This document shows, piece after piece, positions 23,953 to 32,950 of a stretch of DNA of 44,155 bases. Made by a program: the position numbers and the translations under genes. This stretch comes from Bauldia litoralis (GTDB taxonomy: Bacteria > Pseudomonadota > Alphaproteobacteria > Rhizobiales > Kaistiaceae): NCBI GenBank assembly GCA_945882315.1, contig CAMCWB010000031.1, positions 1-44,155 of the forward strand, written 5' to 3'. Each line of letters starts with the position of its first letter. Position 1 is the stretch's first letter. The notes under the pieces were generated by a model that ran no database searches, was not told the DNA's origin, and worked only from the letters and a program-made list of their open reading frames with translations.

Positions 23953-24507
23953 TTACCGGTTCGGATCGGCATCGTCCTCATCGCCGTCGAGCAGGCCGGG
24001 CAGCGGCTCGACGACGACCTTGCCGCCGGCGATGTCGATTTCCGGCACGGCCTCGCGGGTGAAGGGGATCAGGACGGACTGGCCGCTTGCGGGTGCGATT
24101 TCGAGGAGATTGCCGGCCCCGAAATTCTGCACGGAGATGACCGTGCCGAGTTCGGCGCCGTCCCTGCCGACCGCGGCAAGGCCGACCAGGTCGGCATGGT
24201 AGAATTCGTCTTCTTCCGGCTTCGGCAGCCGGTCGCGCGACACCGTCAACTCGATGCCGTTCAGAAGTTCCGCCTGGTTGCGGTCGGTGACGCCCTCGAC
24301 GCGCGCCACCAGCATGTCCGGCGACGTGCCGGCCGCCGGACGCACATGGGTTATGACGAAGCTCCGCCCGTCAACCGCGTCGAGCGGCCCGTAGGAACGG
24401 GCCGCTTTCGGATCGGCGGTGTAGCTTTTCAGTCTGACCTCGCCGCGAATCCCATGCGCCGCGCCGAAGCGGGCGATGGGAACGCGATCGGCGGGGCTCG
24501 CAGCCAC
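23953..24507 (-). CDS. rimM: Ribosome maturation factor RimM
   Basis: A 184-residue factor for 30S head maturation that binds S19. [17 protein letters not shown] is the N-terminal beta-barrel signature and [20 protein letters not shown] begins the C-terminal PRC-barrel. The start codon is GTG at 24507, 12 bases after the rpsP stop. The acidic C-terminus ([13 protein letters not shown]) extends slightly beyond the barrel. Confidence 0.94.
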   Translation of the reverse strand: MAASPADRVPIARFGAAHGIRGEVRLKSYTADPKAARSYGPLDAVDGRSFVITHVRPAAGTSPDMLVARVEGVTDRNQAELLNGIELTVSRDRLPKPEEDEFYHADLVGLAAVGRDGAELGTVISVQNFGAGNLLEIAPASGQSVLIPFTREAVPEIDIAGGKVVVEPLPGLLDGDEDDADPNR

Positions 24508-24519
24508 GGGGCGTCAGCC

Positions 24520-24882
24520 TCAGGCCGCGGGGGTCTCTTCGGCGGCGGCAGCGGCCGCGGCGGCTGCAGCGGTGCGCTCCTGCGCCTTCTTGCCGGGCAG
24601 GGCCTTTTCCGGATTGTTGCGCGGCGACCGCTTGGCGAGGCCGGCGGCATCGAGGAAGCGCAGGACGCGATCGGTCGGCAGCGCGCCGACGCTCGTCCAA
24701 TGCTGGATGCGCTCGACATTGAGCGTGACGCGGTTGCCATCGCCCTTCGGCAGCATCGGATTGTAGGTGCCGACGATCTCGATAAAGCGGCCGTCGCGCG
24801 GAGAACGGCTGTCGGCGATGACGATGCGGTAGAACGGGCGCTTCTTGGCGCCGGCGCGGGTCAGGCGGATCTTCAGGGACAT
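24520..24882 (-). CDS. rpsP: 30S ribosomal protein S16
   Basis: A 120-residue protein with the invariant start [20 protein letters not shown] and [10 protein letters not shown]. The C-terminal 40 residues are an Ala/Pro extension common in alphaproteobacteria. It begins 38 bases after the ffh stop, so ffh and the ribosomal genes may form one transcript. Confidence 0.97.
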   Translation of the reverse strand: MSLKIRLTRAGAKKRPFYRIVIADSRSPRDGRFIEIVGTYNPMLPKGDGNRVTLNVERIQHWTSVGALPTDRVLRFLDAAGLAKRSPRNNPEKALPGKKAQERTAAAAAAAAAAEETPAA

Positions 24883-24920
24883 GTCAGTTTCCTTTTCTCA
24901 AACTTTGTCTGAACGGTTGA

Positions 24921-26447
24921 TCATTTCTTTTTCGGGAAGCCGGGGAGCCCGGGCAGGCCACCCATGCCGGGCAGGCGCGGCCCGCCGAGCCCCGGCAGAT
25001 TGGGAAGGCCGCCGCCGGGCAGACCGCCCGAAAGCCCGCTGCCCTTGGCAAATCTTTCCAGCGTCGCCGCATCGATCTGCGGCGCGCCGCCGCCACCCAT
25101 GCCGGGCGGCATGCCCATCATGCCGGCCATCTTGCCGAACATGCCTTTGCCCTTGCCCATGGCCTTCATCATGTCGGCCATCTGGCGGTGCATTTTCAGG
25201 AGCCGGTTGATCTCCTCGACGCGCGTGCCGGAGCCGGCCGCGATGCGCTTCTTGCGGCTCGCCTTGAGGATGTCGGGATTCTTGCGCTCGGCGCGCGTCA
25301 TCGACGAGATGATGGCGCCCTGCCGCTTGAACACGGAATCGTCCATGCCGAGCGCGTCGATCTGCTTCTTCATCTTGCCGACGCCGGGCATCATGCCCAT
25401 GACGCCGGACATGCCGCCGATCTTCTGCATCTGGTCGAGTTGCTCGGCGAGATCTTCGAGGTCGAACGACCCCTTCTTCATCCGCTCGGCGACCTTCGCC
25501 GCCTTCTCGGCGTCGAAATTCGCGGCGGCCTTCTCGACCAGCCCGACGATGTCGCCCATGCCGAGGATGCGGCCGGCGATGCGCGACGGATCGAAATCTT
25601 CGAGCGCATCGAGCTTCTCGCCGGTGCCGAGAAGCTTGATCGGCTTGCCGGTGACGGCACGCATCGACAGCGCCGCGCCGCCGCGGCCGTCGCCATCGAC
25701 GCGGGTCAGCACGATGCCGGTGATGCCGACGCGCTCGTTGAAATTCCGCGCCAGGTTGACGGCATCCTGGCCGGTCAGCGAATCGGCGACGAGCAGGATC
25801 TCGTGCGGCTTCGCCGCCTGCTTGATCTCGGCCATCTCGATCATCAGCGGCTCGTCGATATGCGTGCGGCCGGCCGTATCGAGGATGACGACATCATAGC
25901 CGCCGAGCCGGCCGGCGCTCATGGCGCGCGAGGCGATCTCGACCGGCATCTGGCCGGCGACGATCGGCAGCGTGTCGATGCCGGCCTGGACGCCGAGGAT
26001 GCGCAACTGCTCCTGCGCCGCCGGGCGGCGCGTATCGAGCGAAGCCATCAGGACTTTGGATTTGCGCCGATCGGTCAGCCGCCGCGCCAGCTTGGCGGCG
26101 GTCGTGGTCTTGCCCGAGCCCTGCAGGCCGACCAGCATCAGCGGCACCGGCGCCGGCGCATTGAGGTCGACCGCCTCGGCCTCGGCGCCCAGCGTCGCGA
26201 CGAGTTCGTCATGGACGATCTTGACGACCATCTGGCCGGGCGTGACCGAGCGAATGACCGCCTCGCCGACCGCCTTGGCGCGCACCCGGTCGGTGAAGCT
26301 GCGCACGACATCGAGCGCCACGTCGGCCTCGATGAGGGCGCGGCGCACTTCGCGCATGGCCTCGGTGACATCGGCTTCCGACAGCGCACCGCGCCGCGTC
26401 AGCTTGTCGAGGACTCCGCTCAGCCGTTCCGAGAGGCTTTCGAACAT
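24921..26447 (-). CDS. ffh: Signal recognition particle protein Ffh
   Basis: A 508-residue GTPase that binds SRP RNA and nascent membrane-protein signals and docks on FtsY, also in this window. The N domain starts MFESLSERLSGVLDKL; the G domain has GLQGSGKTTTAAKLA, DTRRPAAQEQL, DTAGRTHIDEPL and TRVDGDGRGG (Arg replaces the usual Lys of TKxD); the M domain is Met-rich with a Gly/Pro-rich tail (MAGMMGMPPGMGGGG). The ATG at 26447 is fixed by the conserved N domain; the frame upstream is a leader. The SRP RNA gene was not seen in the window. Confidence 0.97.
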   Translation of the reverse strand: MFESLSERLSGVLDKLTRRGALSEADVTEAMREVRRALIEADVALDVVRSFTDRVRAKAVGEAVIRSVTPGQMVVKIVHDELVATLGAEAEAVDLNAPAPVPLMLVGLQGSGKTTTAAKLARRLTDRRKSKVLMASLDTRRPAAQEQLRILGVQAGIDTLPIVAGQMPVEIASRAMSAGRLGGYDVVILDTAGRTHIDEPLMIEMAEIKQAAKPHEILLVADSLTGQDAVNLARNFNERVGITGIVLTRVDGDGRGGAALSMRAVTGKPIKLLGTGEKLDALEDFDPSRIAGRILGMGDIVGLVEKAAANFDAEKAAKVAERMKKGSFDLEDLAEQLDQMQKIGGMSGVMGMMPGVGKMKKQIDALGMDDSVFKRQGAIISSMTRAERKNPDILKASRKKRIAAGSGTRVEEINRLLKMHRQMADMMKAMGKGKGMFGKMAGMMGMPPGMGGGGAPQIDAATLERFAKGSGLSGGLPGGGLPNLPGLGGPRLPGMGGLPGLPGFPKKK

Positions 26448-26467
26448 TCGCCGTTCCAGATTGTCAG

Positions 26468-26486
26468 CCGGCGGACCATCCGCCGG
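26468..26486 (-). promoter_or_regulatory. Hairpin in the ffh 5' leader
   Basis: CCGGCGGA and TCCGCCGG form a perfect 8-base stem with a three-base loop, 21 bases upstream of the ffh start. A second hairpin (GTGCCGG TT CCGGCCAC, one bulge) lies about 30 bases further upstream at about 26512-26530. No T-run follows either, so they are not standard terminators. They lie in a leader of about 170 bases between the predicted promoter and ffh. Confidence 0.45.
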
Positions 26487-26626
26487 GGTGACAAGCATGT
26501 GTGGCCGGAACCGGCACGCACCAAGGGCACCCGCGGGCGAATCTTCGCTGGCGGATGTTGACCCCTCCACCTCTGGGATGGAGCGGCTTGGCTGGCACTG
26601 CGGTCTCGGTCACGAGATGGGACGGG

Positions 26627-26655
26627 TTGATACGCCGCGACTGTGGCGGAGTCAA
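26627..26655 (-). promoter_or_regulatory. Predicted sigma70 promoter of ffh
   Basis: On the minus strand TTGACT (26655-26650) and TATCAA (26632-26627) are separated by 17 bases. It is the best promoter match in the 333-base gap between ffh and the TPR-like gene and would give a leader of about 170 bases. No gene was found in this gap. Confidence 0.5.
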
Positions 26656-26780
26656 GTAAACCGGCCATTCCAGACGGAAAACGCCCGCCCCGCATGACAA
26701 ATGCGGTCATCGGCACGGTTGCCGTTGCGGCGGGGACCGGCCTTCTCCTACCGTGGCCCTGGTCCTTTCGGAAGCCGACC

Positions 26781-28538
26781 ATGCCCCGCCGCCCCCGCCT
26801 CGGATTACCCATCCTTGCGTTCGCCGCCTTCCTGTCCGCCCTCCCGGCCAACGCCCGGGGACCGGCGAGCCCGGCAGAAGCCGAGATCTTCCGCGGCCGC
26901 GTCGACGAACTCTTCATGGGCGGCAATCGCGACGGCGCCATCGTCCTGATGCGCGAGGTCGTGGGCTTCGACCGCACCAGCGGCGCCCCCGGCGCGGTTC
27001 TCGCCAACGATCTCCTCGGCCTCTCCGGCATGCTCGACGCGCCCGACGACGACAATCTCTGGGAGGACTCGGAAGACCTCCGCCTCGAGGCGATCGAGAT
27101 CCTGTCGGCCCTGCCCGAGGCCGCCGAGCTGCATCGCGACGCCGTCGGCGAACTCGCCATGCACTATATTCGCCGCGAGTATGGCCGCGATTTCGCGGAC
27201 CAGGCGCTTGCCTATTTCGACCTGATCGAAGGCGTGCCGGATGCCGATGCCCGCGCCGGCTATCTCGTCGAGGACGCCTGCAACCGCGCCGACTTCGCCA
27301 GCTACCCGAAACTGTCCGTCGATTTCGCAAGCGTCGCCGAGGCCTATCTCGACCGCTTCGCGGCGGGCGACGACGACGCCGTGACCTGTGCCGTCACGAA
27401 TCTACGCCGCCTCCTCGATATCGGCCGTGAGCTGGAAGACCTCGACCGCCATTCCGGCGAGATCGTCCGCATCGTCGCCGGCAGCGGCACGATCGGCCCG
27501 CTCGCCGCCTATGACGCCTTCGATCTCCGCGCGCGCGTCCTTCTCGCCGCCGGCCGCTATGACGAGGCGCTCGCCGCCGCCGAGATGGCGATCGCGCGGA
27601 TGAACGCCGGCGATGCGCCAGCCGGCCTTCGCGCCGGCTCGATGGCCCTCCGCGCCGAGGCGTGGTTCCGCAAGGGCGACGCGGCGAAGGCAGCCACCGA
27701 CGCCACCGAAGCCGTGCTCGGCTATGAAGGGGCCGGCCCGGAGGATGCCCCCGAGCAGGCGCTCGCCCTGTCGCTCCTCGCCGAGATTCTGTCGACCATT
27801 CCCGACCGGCAGGATGCCGTGCCGGCACTTCTCACCCGCGCCCGCGAGCTTGCCCGGTCTGCCGCGACCGTCGGCACCAAGGGCTGGGAGGACGCTGTCC
27901 GGCGGACCTACACGCTGACCGTCTCGCGGCTCCTCGCCGAGGGCGATCCCGCCGCTGCCTCGGCGATCGCCGCCGACCTCGCTACGTTCAACAGCGAGGT
28001 CCTGAGCCTTCAATGGCGCCAGGATTGGGCCGATCTCATCGACTTCCCCGCCAATGTGGCGCTGCTCCTCTACCAGCGGAACTTCGAAGGAGCCATCCAC
28101 CAGTTATCGCTCGCCCGCCACGCGCTGGAGGAGGCGTATTTCATCGCCCACAACTACTTCACCTCGCCGCTGGTCCGCGCCGACATCGCTGAATATCTGG
28201 TCCTGTATGCGCTCTTGATCACCGAGGGCGCGGAAACGCCGCTCGATCCGGCGCCGCTGCTCGTGCTCCTCGACGAAGCACTTCGGACCAGGAGCGACAG
28301 CCTGTCGGCGACGCACCCGCTTCTGATTCAGCATTATGCCTTGCGCGCGGTCGTCTTCTCCCGCATCGGCCAGCCGGAAGAGGCGCTCGCCGCCGCCCGC
28401 GAGGGCTTGCGCCGCTTCGTCGAACGCGGCGTCTCGCAGCGCGAAGCCGGCGGCTCGATCACATCGCTCTTCGTCGACCCGGTCTACCAGCAGCTCGTCA
28501 TCGCCGCCTGGTTCGGCCTGCCGACGCTGCCGCGATAG
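26781..28538 (+). CDS. Exported TPR-like helical repeat protein
   Basis: A 585-residue protein with a signal peptide (MPRRPRLGLPILAFAAFLSA, cleavage near ANA-R). The mature chain is Ala/Leu/Glu/Asp-rich with helix pairs spaced about 35-40 residues apart, including VLLAAGRYDEALAAAEMAIARM, AEAWFRKGDAAKAATDATEAV and FSRIGQPEEALAAAREGLRRF, which fit the TPR pattern. No catalytic motif was seen. It is probably a periplasmic scaffold. The start at 26781 has a GGAAG site; the frame runs 46 codons further upstream without support. Its stop abuts the stop of the convergent DUF3828-like gene. Confidence 0.78.
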   Translation: MPRRPRLGLPILAFAAFLSALPANARGPASPAEAEIFRGRVDELFMGGNRDGAIVLMREVVGFDRTSGAPGAVLANDLLGLSGMLDAPDDDNLWEDSEDLRLEAIEILSALPEAAELHRDAVGELAMHYIRREYGRDFADQALAYFDLIEGVPDADARAGYLVEDACNRADFASYPKLSVDFASVAEAYLDRFAAGDDDAVTCAVTNLRRLLDIGRELEDLDRHSGEIVRIVAGSGTIGPLAAYDAFDLRARVLLAAGRYDEALAAAEMAIARMNAGDAPAGLRAGSMALRAEAWFRKGDAAKAATDATEAVLGYEGAGPEDAPEQALALSLLAEILSTIPDRQDAVPALLTRARELARSAATVGTKGWEDAVRRTYTLTVSRLLAEGDPAAASAIAADLATFNSEVLSLQWRQDWADLIDFPANVALLLYQRNFEGAIHQLSLARHALEEAYFIAHNYFTSPLVRADIAEYLVLYALLITEGAETPLDPAPLLVLLDEALRTRSDSLSATHPLLIQHYALRAVVFSRIGQPEEALAAAREGLRRFVERGVSQREAGGSITSLFVDPVYQQLVIAAWFGLPTLPR

Positions 28539-29060
28539 TCAGCGCGACTTCCGCTGCGACTGTTTCAGATCGTCGAGCATCGGGCGGAGCTGCTTGCGGT
28601 CATCGCCCCAGCCCATGTCGTCGATCTTCCAGCCGTCGGCGGTCTTTACGAATTCATAGGTACCGGACTGCTGCTGACCGAAGGCCGTGTATGCGACCTT
28701 CAGCGCCACCGTCTCGGCGGTCTCCTCGATCGGCGTGATGACGACGTTGGTCACCGTGTCCTCGTCCTGCGCATTCAGGAAAATGTCGAAGTCGATGGCA
28801 AATTCGATATCCATGCCGGCGCCCTCCTCGACGTCGCGATAGAGCTTCTTGAGCAACGGCGAGAAATGCGTGTCGATGACGTTGAAGTAGTTGCAGCAGG
28901 GATCGGCCCATTGCGCGTAGATCGCCGTCACGATCGCCGCCGGGTCCTCGCCGGCGGCCAGCACGATGGACGCGCCGAGCGGCGCGCCGGGCAAGGTGAC
29001 GGACACCGGAATCGCATTGAGGCAAAGGGCAAGGGCAAGCGGCACGGCCGGAAATTTCAT
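28539..29060 (-). CDS. Exported DUF3828-like (NTF2-fold) protein
   Basis: A 173-residue protein with a long signal peptide (MKFPAVPLALALCLNAIPVS...). The mature part resembles the DUF3828/NTF2-like family: AAIVTAIYAQW, FSPLLKKLYRDVE, EFAIDFDIFLNAQD, and GTYEFVKTADGWKIDDM near the end. Two adjacent Cys (DPCCNYF) are present. Function unknown. It converges tail to tail with the TPR-like gene, no intergenic bases between the stops. ATG 29060 begins the signal peptide; 24 extra upstream codons are not supported. Confidence 0.72.
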   Translation of the reverse strand: MKFPAVPLALALCLNAIPVSVTLPGAPLGASIVLAAGEDPAAIVTAIYAQWADPCCNYFNVIDTHFSPLLKKLYRDVEEGAGMDIEFAIDFDIFLNAQDEDTVTNVVITPIEETAETVALKVAYTAFGQQQSGTYEFVKTADGWKIDDMGWGDDRKQLRPMLDDLKQSQRKSR

Positions 29061-29280
29061 GGATGTCTCCCTGGAAGATTTCCCGCTATCTAGCAGGGAA
29101 GGCCGCTTCCCGGAAATGAAACAAGCCGTCATCTGACCCGCCGGCCTAAAGCGCCTTCTTCCCCTGCAAGGTCATGAGCATCTCGCGCAGCGTCGGCGTC
29201 GACCGATCGCCAGAGATCGAGCAGCCGATCATTCGATCGTCCCGTCTTGACGCGGGATTTCGGGAACGCGCCGAAAGCGT

Positions 29281-30006
29281 TTAGCCGGATTTCGCCTCGG
29301 AGACGAGCTTCGGCTGCGCCCGCCAGAGATCAGGGAACATGGCTTCCATATTCTTGATCTTCGGCAGGTCGTTGATGACGATGTAGAAGGCGCTCGGATT
29401 CAGCGTCGCGTAGTCCTGGTGGTAGTCCTCGGCTGGATAGAAGGTGTCGAGCGGCTTCAGCTCGGTGACGATCTTGCCGCCATAGACCTTGGCGTCGGTG
29501 AGCTGCGCGATATAGGCCTCCGCGACGCGCTTCTGCTCGTCGGTCGTGGTGTAGATCGCTGAACGGTATTGCGTGCCCGAATCCGGCCCCTGGCGGTTGA
29601 GCTGGGTCGGATCATGCGCAACCGAGAAGAATATCTGCAGGAGCTTGCCGTAGGAAATCTTCGTCGGGTCGTAGCGGATGGCGACCGACTCCGCATGTCC
29701 GGTCGAGCCGGTCGTGACCTGCTCGTAGCTCGGATCCTTGACCGTGCCGCCGGCATAGCCGGAGACCGCGTTGATGACACCGTCGGTGTGCTGGAACACC
29801 GCCTGGACGCCCCAGAAGCAGCCGCCGGCGATCACCGCCGTCTGCAGCGCGCCGCTGCTGTCGGGCGGATCGAGCGTCGGCGCCGGCAGGGTTACGGCCT
29901 CTTCCGCCGCATTGACCGTCGTCGCCTGCCAGAGCGTGCCGGCACCGGCGAGCGCGATGGCGATCAGGGCAACCGGAACGGAAAGACGTTTCACCAGACT
30001 GTTCAT
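29281..30006 (-). CDS. msrA: Exported peptide-methionine (S)-S-oxide reductase MsrA
   Basis: A 241-residue MsrA with an added N-terminal signal peptide or anchor (SLVKRLSVPVALIAIALAGA). The catalytic Cys is C63 in AGGCFWGVQAVF; SGYAGGTVKDPSYEQVTTGSTGHAE and AEDYHQDY are the other family blocks. It repairs S-methionine sulfoxide in proteins; the signal places it in the periplasm. No second resolving Cys is evident near the C-terminus (none after C63 was seen), so regeneration may rely on a different reductant. It lies 22 bases after msrB. Confidence 0.92.
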   Translation of the reverse strand: MNSLVKRLSVPVALIAIALAGAGTLWQATTVNAAEEAVTLPAPTLDPPDSSGALQTAVIAGGCFWGVQAVFQHTDGVINAVSGYAGGTVKDPSYEQVTTGSTGHAESVAIRYDPTKISYGKLLQIFFSVAHDPTQLNRQGPDSGTQYRSAIYTTTDEQKRVAEAYIAQLTDAKVYGGKIVTELKPLDTFYPAEDYHQDYATLNPSAFYIVINDLPKIKNMEAMFPDLWRAQPKLVSEAKSG

Positions 30007-30028
30007 GATGAGCCTCTCAAAAATGGGG

Positions 30029-30613
30029 TCAGGCGGTGGCGCGCGCGACGAAGGTCAGCGCCACGCCGTTCATGCAGTAACGAAGGCCGGTCGGCTCCGG
30101 CCCGTCCGGGAAGACATGGCCGAGATGGGCGTCGCAGAGCGCGCAGGAGACCGAGGTGCGGGTCATGAACAGGCTCGTATCCTCATGCTCGACGACGTTT
30201 TCCTTGGCGATCGGCTGGTAGAAACTCGGCCAGCCGGTGCCGGAATCGAATTTCGTGGCGGAATCGTAGAGCGCCGTGCTGCAGCACACGCAGCGGAACA
30301 AGCCATCGCCATGCTCGTCATCGAGGGGGCTGGTGAAAGCCCGCTCGGTGCCCTCCTGCCGCGCCACCTCGAAGGCGGCCGGGCTGAGCTGCTTCTTCCA
30401 CTCTTCCTCGGCCTTGACGACCTTGGCGAGCGTCTCGACGCCGGTTTGCACCTTGGCATCGGAAAAGACAGCGATCGGGACATTGCCCGGCGTTCCGGAA
30501 ATGGCCGCGGCGTTGGCCAGGCGCGACAGCAAGCCGCTGCCGGCAAGGGCGACGAAGGCCCCGCCCGAAAGGAGGAAGGCGCGGCGGCTGAACTGGTTCG
30601 ACATCATCTGCAT
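30029..30613 (-). CDS. msrB: Tat-exported peptide-methionine (R)-S-oxide reductase MsrB
   Basis: A 194-residue MsrB with a twin-arginine signal (FSRRAFLLSGGAFVALAG). Zinc-binding CVCC and CALC pairs frame the domain, GTGWPSFYQPI is the substrate pocket, and RYCMNGVALTF holds the catalytic Cys. It reduces the R epimer, complementing MsrA next to it. Tat export fits a zinc protein that folds before transport. The start at 30613 has a GGGAG site six bases away; three Met codons within six residues leave some uncertainty. Together the two form a periplasmic methionine-repair operon. Confidence 0.92.
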   Translation of the reverse strand: MQMMSNQFSRRAFLLSGGAFVALAGSGLLSRLANAAAISGTPGNVPIAVFSDAKVQTGVETLAKVVKAEEEWKKQLSPAAFEVARQEGTERAFTSPLDDEHGDGLFRCVCCSTALYDSATKFDSGTGWPSFYQPIAKENVVEHEDTSLFMTRTSVSCALCDAHLGHVFPDGPEPTGLRYCMNGVALTFVARATA

Positions 30614-30826
30614 GGGATGCTCCCTCACGGCTTCTCTTGCGGCGATCGGAACGCGGAACGCCCGTCCCGCCGGTCGACCACCGGATGTCCAGAGTTACGG
30701 AATATATAAGCCTTGCGTTTCATACGCCTCGAACAAATCGCGGTGAACGGCGCCCGAAGCGTCCCGACTGGCATTTTGGCGGGTGTTCCGCCATATAGGG
30801 CTCGGACAAGAAAGCCGGTTTCGGCC

Positions 30827-31708
30827 ATGCAGGCAGACCCCATCCCCTTCCGCAAGATGAACGGCCTCGGCAACGAGTTCGCCGTTTTCGACGGCCGTTC
30901 CGGCCCGATCTACCTCTCGGCCGAGGCGATCCGGACGCTCGGCCAGCCGGAGGCCATCGGCTTCGACCAGATGATCACGCTCGAACGCTCCAAGGCCGGC
31001 GCCGACGTCTTCATGCGCATCCACAACCGCGACGGCGGCGAGGTCGATGCCTGCGGCAACGCCACGCGCTGCGTCGGCTGGCTGCTGATGGGCGAGAACG
31101 GCCGGCCGAACGCCACGATCGAGACCAATGCCGGCCTCCTCCGTGCCTATGAGAGCGGCAGACCCGAAACGGTGACGGTCGACATGGGCAAGCCACGTTT
31201 CGCCTGGAACCAGATCCCGCTCGCCGAGGAGTTCCACGACACGCGCGCCATCGAGCTCCAGATCGGCCCGATCGACGATCCGATCCTGCATACGCCCTCG
31301 GCGGTGAGCATGGGCAACCCGCACGCGATCTTCTGGGTCGACGATGTCGAGGCCTATGATCTCGTCCGCTTCGGGCCGCTTCTCGAAAACCACCCGATCT
31401 TCCCAGAGCGCGCCAATATCTCGCTCGCCCATGTCACGGCCCGCGACGCGATCACGGTCAGGACCTGGGAACGCGGCGTCGGCCTGACCCAGGCCTGCGG
31501 CACGGCGGCCTGCGCCGCGGCCGTTGCCGCGATGCGCAAGAAGCTCACCGACCGCAAGGTCACCGTGACGCTGCCCGGCGGCCCGCTGCTCGTCGAATGG
31601 CGCGACGACGACCATGTCTGGATGACCGGCCCGGTCGAGACGGAATTCGAGGGCACCATCGATCCCGAGACGCTCGCCTGGACGGCGCGCGGCCAGGGCG
31701 CCACCTGA
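30827..31708 (+). CDS. dapF: Diaminopimelate epimerase
   Basis: A 293-residue cofactor-free epimerase converting LL- to meso-diaminopimelate for peptidoglycan and lysine. [16 protein letters not shown] is the N-terminus; [10 protein letters not shown] and [11 protein letters not shown] hold the two catalytic Cys. [14 protein letters not shown] is another family block. The stop shares one base with the mtaB start (TGATG). I chose ATG 30827 since the conserved N-terminus begins just after; the longer frame upstream has no support. Confidence 0.96.
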   Translation: MQADPIPFRKMNGLGNEFAVFDGRSGPIYLSAEAIRTLGQPEAIGFDQMITLERSKAGADVFMRIHNRDGGEVDACGNATRCVGWLLMGENGRPNATIETNAGLLRAYESGRPETVTVDMGKPRFAWNQIPLAEEFHDTRAIELQIGPIDDPILHTPSAVSMGNPHAIFWVDDVEAYDLVRFGPLLENHPIFPERANISLAHVTARDAITVRTWERGVGLTQACGTAACAAAVAAMRKKLTDRKVTVTLPGGPLLVEWRDDDHVWMTGPVETEFEGTIDPETLAWTARGQGAT

Positions 31709-32949
31709 TGGCCGTCGAGGTCGTCACCTTCGGCTGCCGGCTGAATGCCCTGGAATCCGAAGTGATGCGCCAGCGGGCTGAAAACGCCGGCCTCGGCGAG
31801 GCCGTGCTCTTCAACACCTGCGCGGTGACCGCCGAAGCCGTCCGCCAGGCGCGCCAGGCGATCCGCCGGGCCCGCCGCGAGCAGCCGGGCGCCCGGATCG
31901 TCGTTTCCGGCTGCGCCGCGCAGATCGATCCCACGAGCTTTTCCGACATGCCGGAGGTCGACCTCGTCCTCGGCAATGAGGAGAAGCTGCGGCCGGAAGC
32001 CTATGATTTCGGCGTCGGCGCGAGCGATATCCGCGTCAACGACATCATGTCGGTCACGGAGAGCGCGCTGCATCTCGTCGCCGGAATGGACGGGCGGACG
32101 CGGGCCTTCGTCGAGATCCAGAATGGCTGCGACCACCGCTGCACCTTCTGCATCATCCCCTACGGCCGCGGCAATTCACGCTCGGTGCCGATGGGCGCCC
32201 TCGTCGACCAGATCCGCAGCCTCGTCGAGACCGGCTATCGCGAGATCGTGCTGACCGGCGTCGACATCACCTCCTATGGCGGCGACCTGCCCGGCACACC
32301 AAGCCTCGGCCGGCTGGTGCGCAGCATCCTGAAGTCGGTGCCCGAACTCGACCGCCTGCGTCTCTCCTCGATCGATTCGATCGAGGCCGACGACCAGCTC
32401 ATGCGGGCGATCGCCGAGGAGGAACGGCTGATGCCGCATCTCCATCTGTCGCTGCAATCCGGCGACGACATGATCCTGAAGCGGATGAAACGGCGGCACC
32501 TGCGCGCCGACACGCTCCGCTTCGTCGATGAAGCCCGGCGGCGCCGTCCGGAAATGGTCTTCGGCGCCGACATCATCGCCGGCTTCCCGACCGAGACCGA
32601 GGAGATGTTCGCCCGGTCCCTGTCGATCGTCGACGAGGCCGGGCTGACCCATGTCCATGTCTTCCCCTTCTCGCCGCGCCCCGGCACGCCGGCCGCGCGC
32701 ATGCCGCAGCTCGATCGGCCTCTCGTGAAGGAGCGCGCCGCGCGGCTTCGCGACAAGGGCGCAGCGGCGCTCGCCGCCCATCTCGCCGCCGAGCAGGGCG
32801 CCATCCGGCGCGTGCTGGTCGAGCGCGGCGGCGGCGGCCACACCGAGCATTTCACGCCCGTCCGCATCGCTTCCGGCCAGCCCGGCGACATCCTCGCGGC
32901 CCGCATCGTCGGCAACACGCCGCGCGCCCTCCTCGCCGAGGCGGCCTGA
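31708..32949 (+). CDS. mtaB: tRNA (t6A37) methylthiotransferase MtaB
   Basis: A 413-residue radical-SAM enzyme making ms2t6A37 in tRNA. TFGCRLNALESE, FNTCAVTAEA and VSGCAAQIDP supply the three Cys of the auxiliary cluster, and NGCDHRCTFCIIPYGRG has the C-x3-C-x2-C radical-SAM motif. The C-terminal LVERGGGGHTEHFTPVRI resembles a TRAM-like end. Its start overlaps the dapF stop and its stop precedes ftsY by one base, so dapF-mtaB-ftsY are translated as a unit. Confidence 0.94.
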   Translation: MAVEVVTFGCRLNALESEVMRQRAENAGLGEAVLFNTCAVTAEAVRQARQAIRRARREQPGARIVVSGCAAQIDPTSFSDMPEVDLVLGNEEKLRPEAYDFGVGASDIRVNDIMSVTESALHLVAGMDGRTRAFVEIQNGCDHRCTFCIIPYGRGNSRSVPMGALVDQIRSLVETGYREIVLTGVDITSYGGDLPGTPSLGRLVRSILKSVPELDRLRLSSIDSIEADDQLMRAIAEEERLMPHLHLSLQSGDDMILKRMKRRHLRADTLRFVDEARRRRPEMVFGADIIAGFPTETEEMFARSLSIVDEAGLTHVHVFPFSPRPGTPAARMPQLDRPLVKERAARLRDKGAAALAAHLAAEQGAIRRVLVERGGGGHTEHFTPVRIASGQPGDILAARIVGNTPRALLAEAA

Positions 32950-32950
32950 C

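Noticed and set aside
29146-29232. A 28-residue ORF (MIGCSISGDRSTPTLREMLM...) in the 220-base gap between the DUF3828-like gene and msrA
   Set aside because: Too short, no ribosome site and no clear family; it may be a scrap of an older gene, but nothing supports expression.
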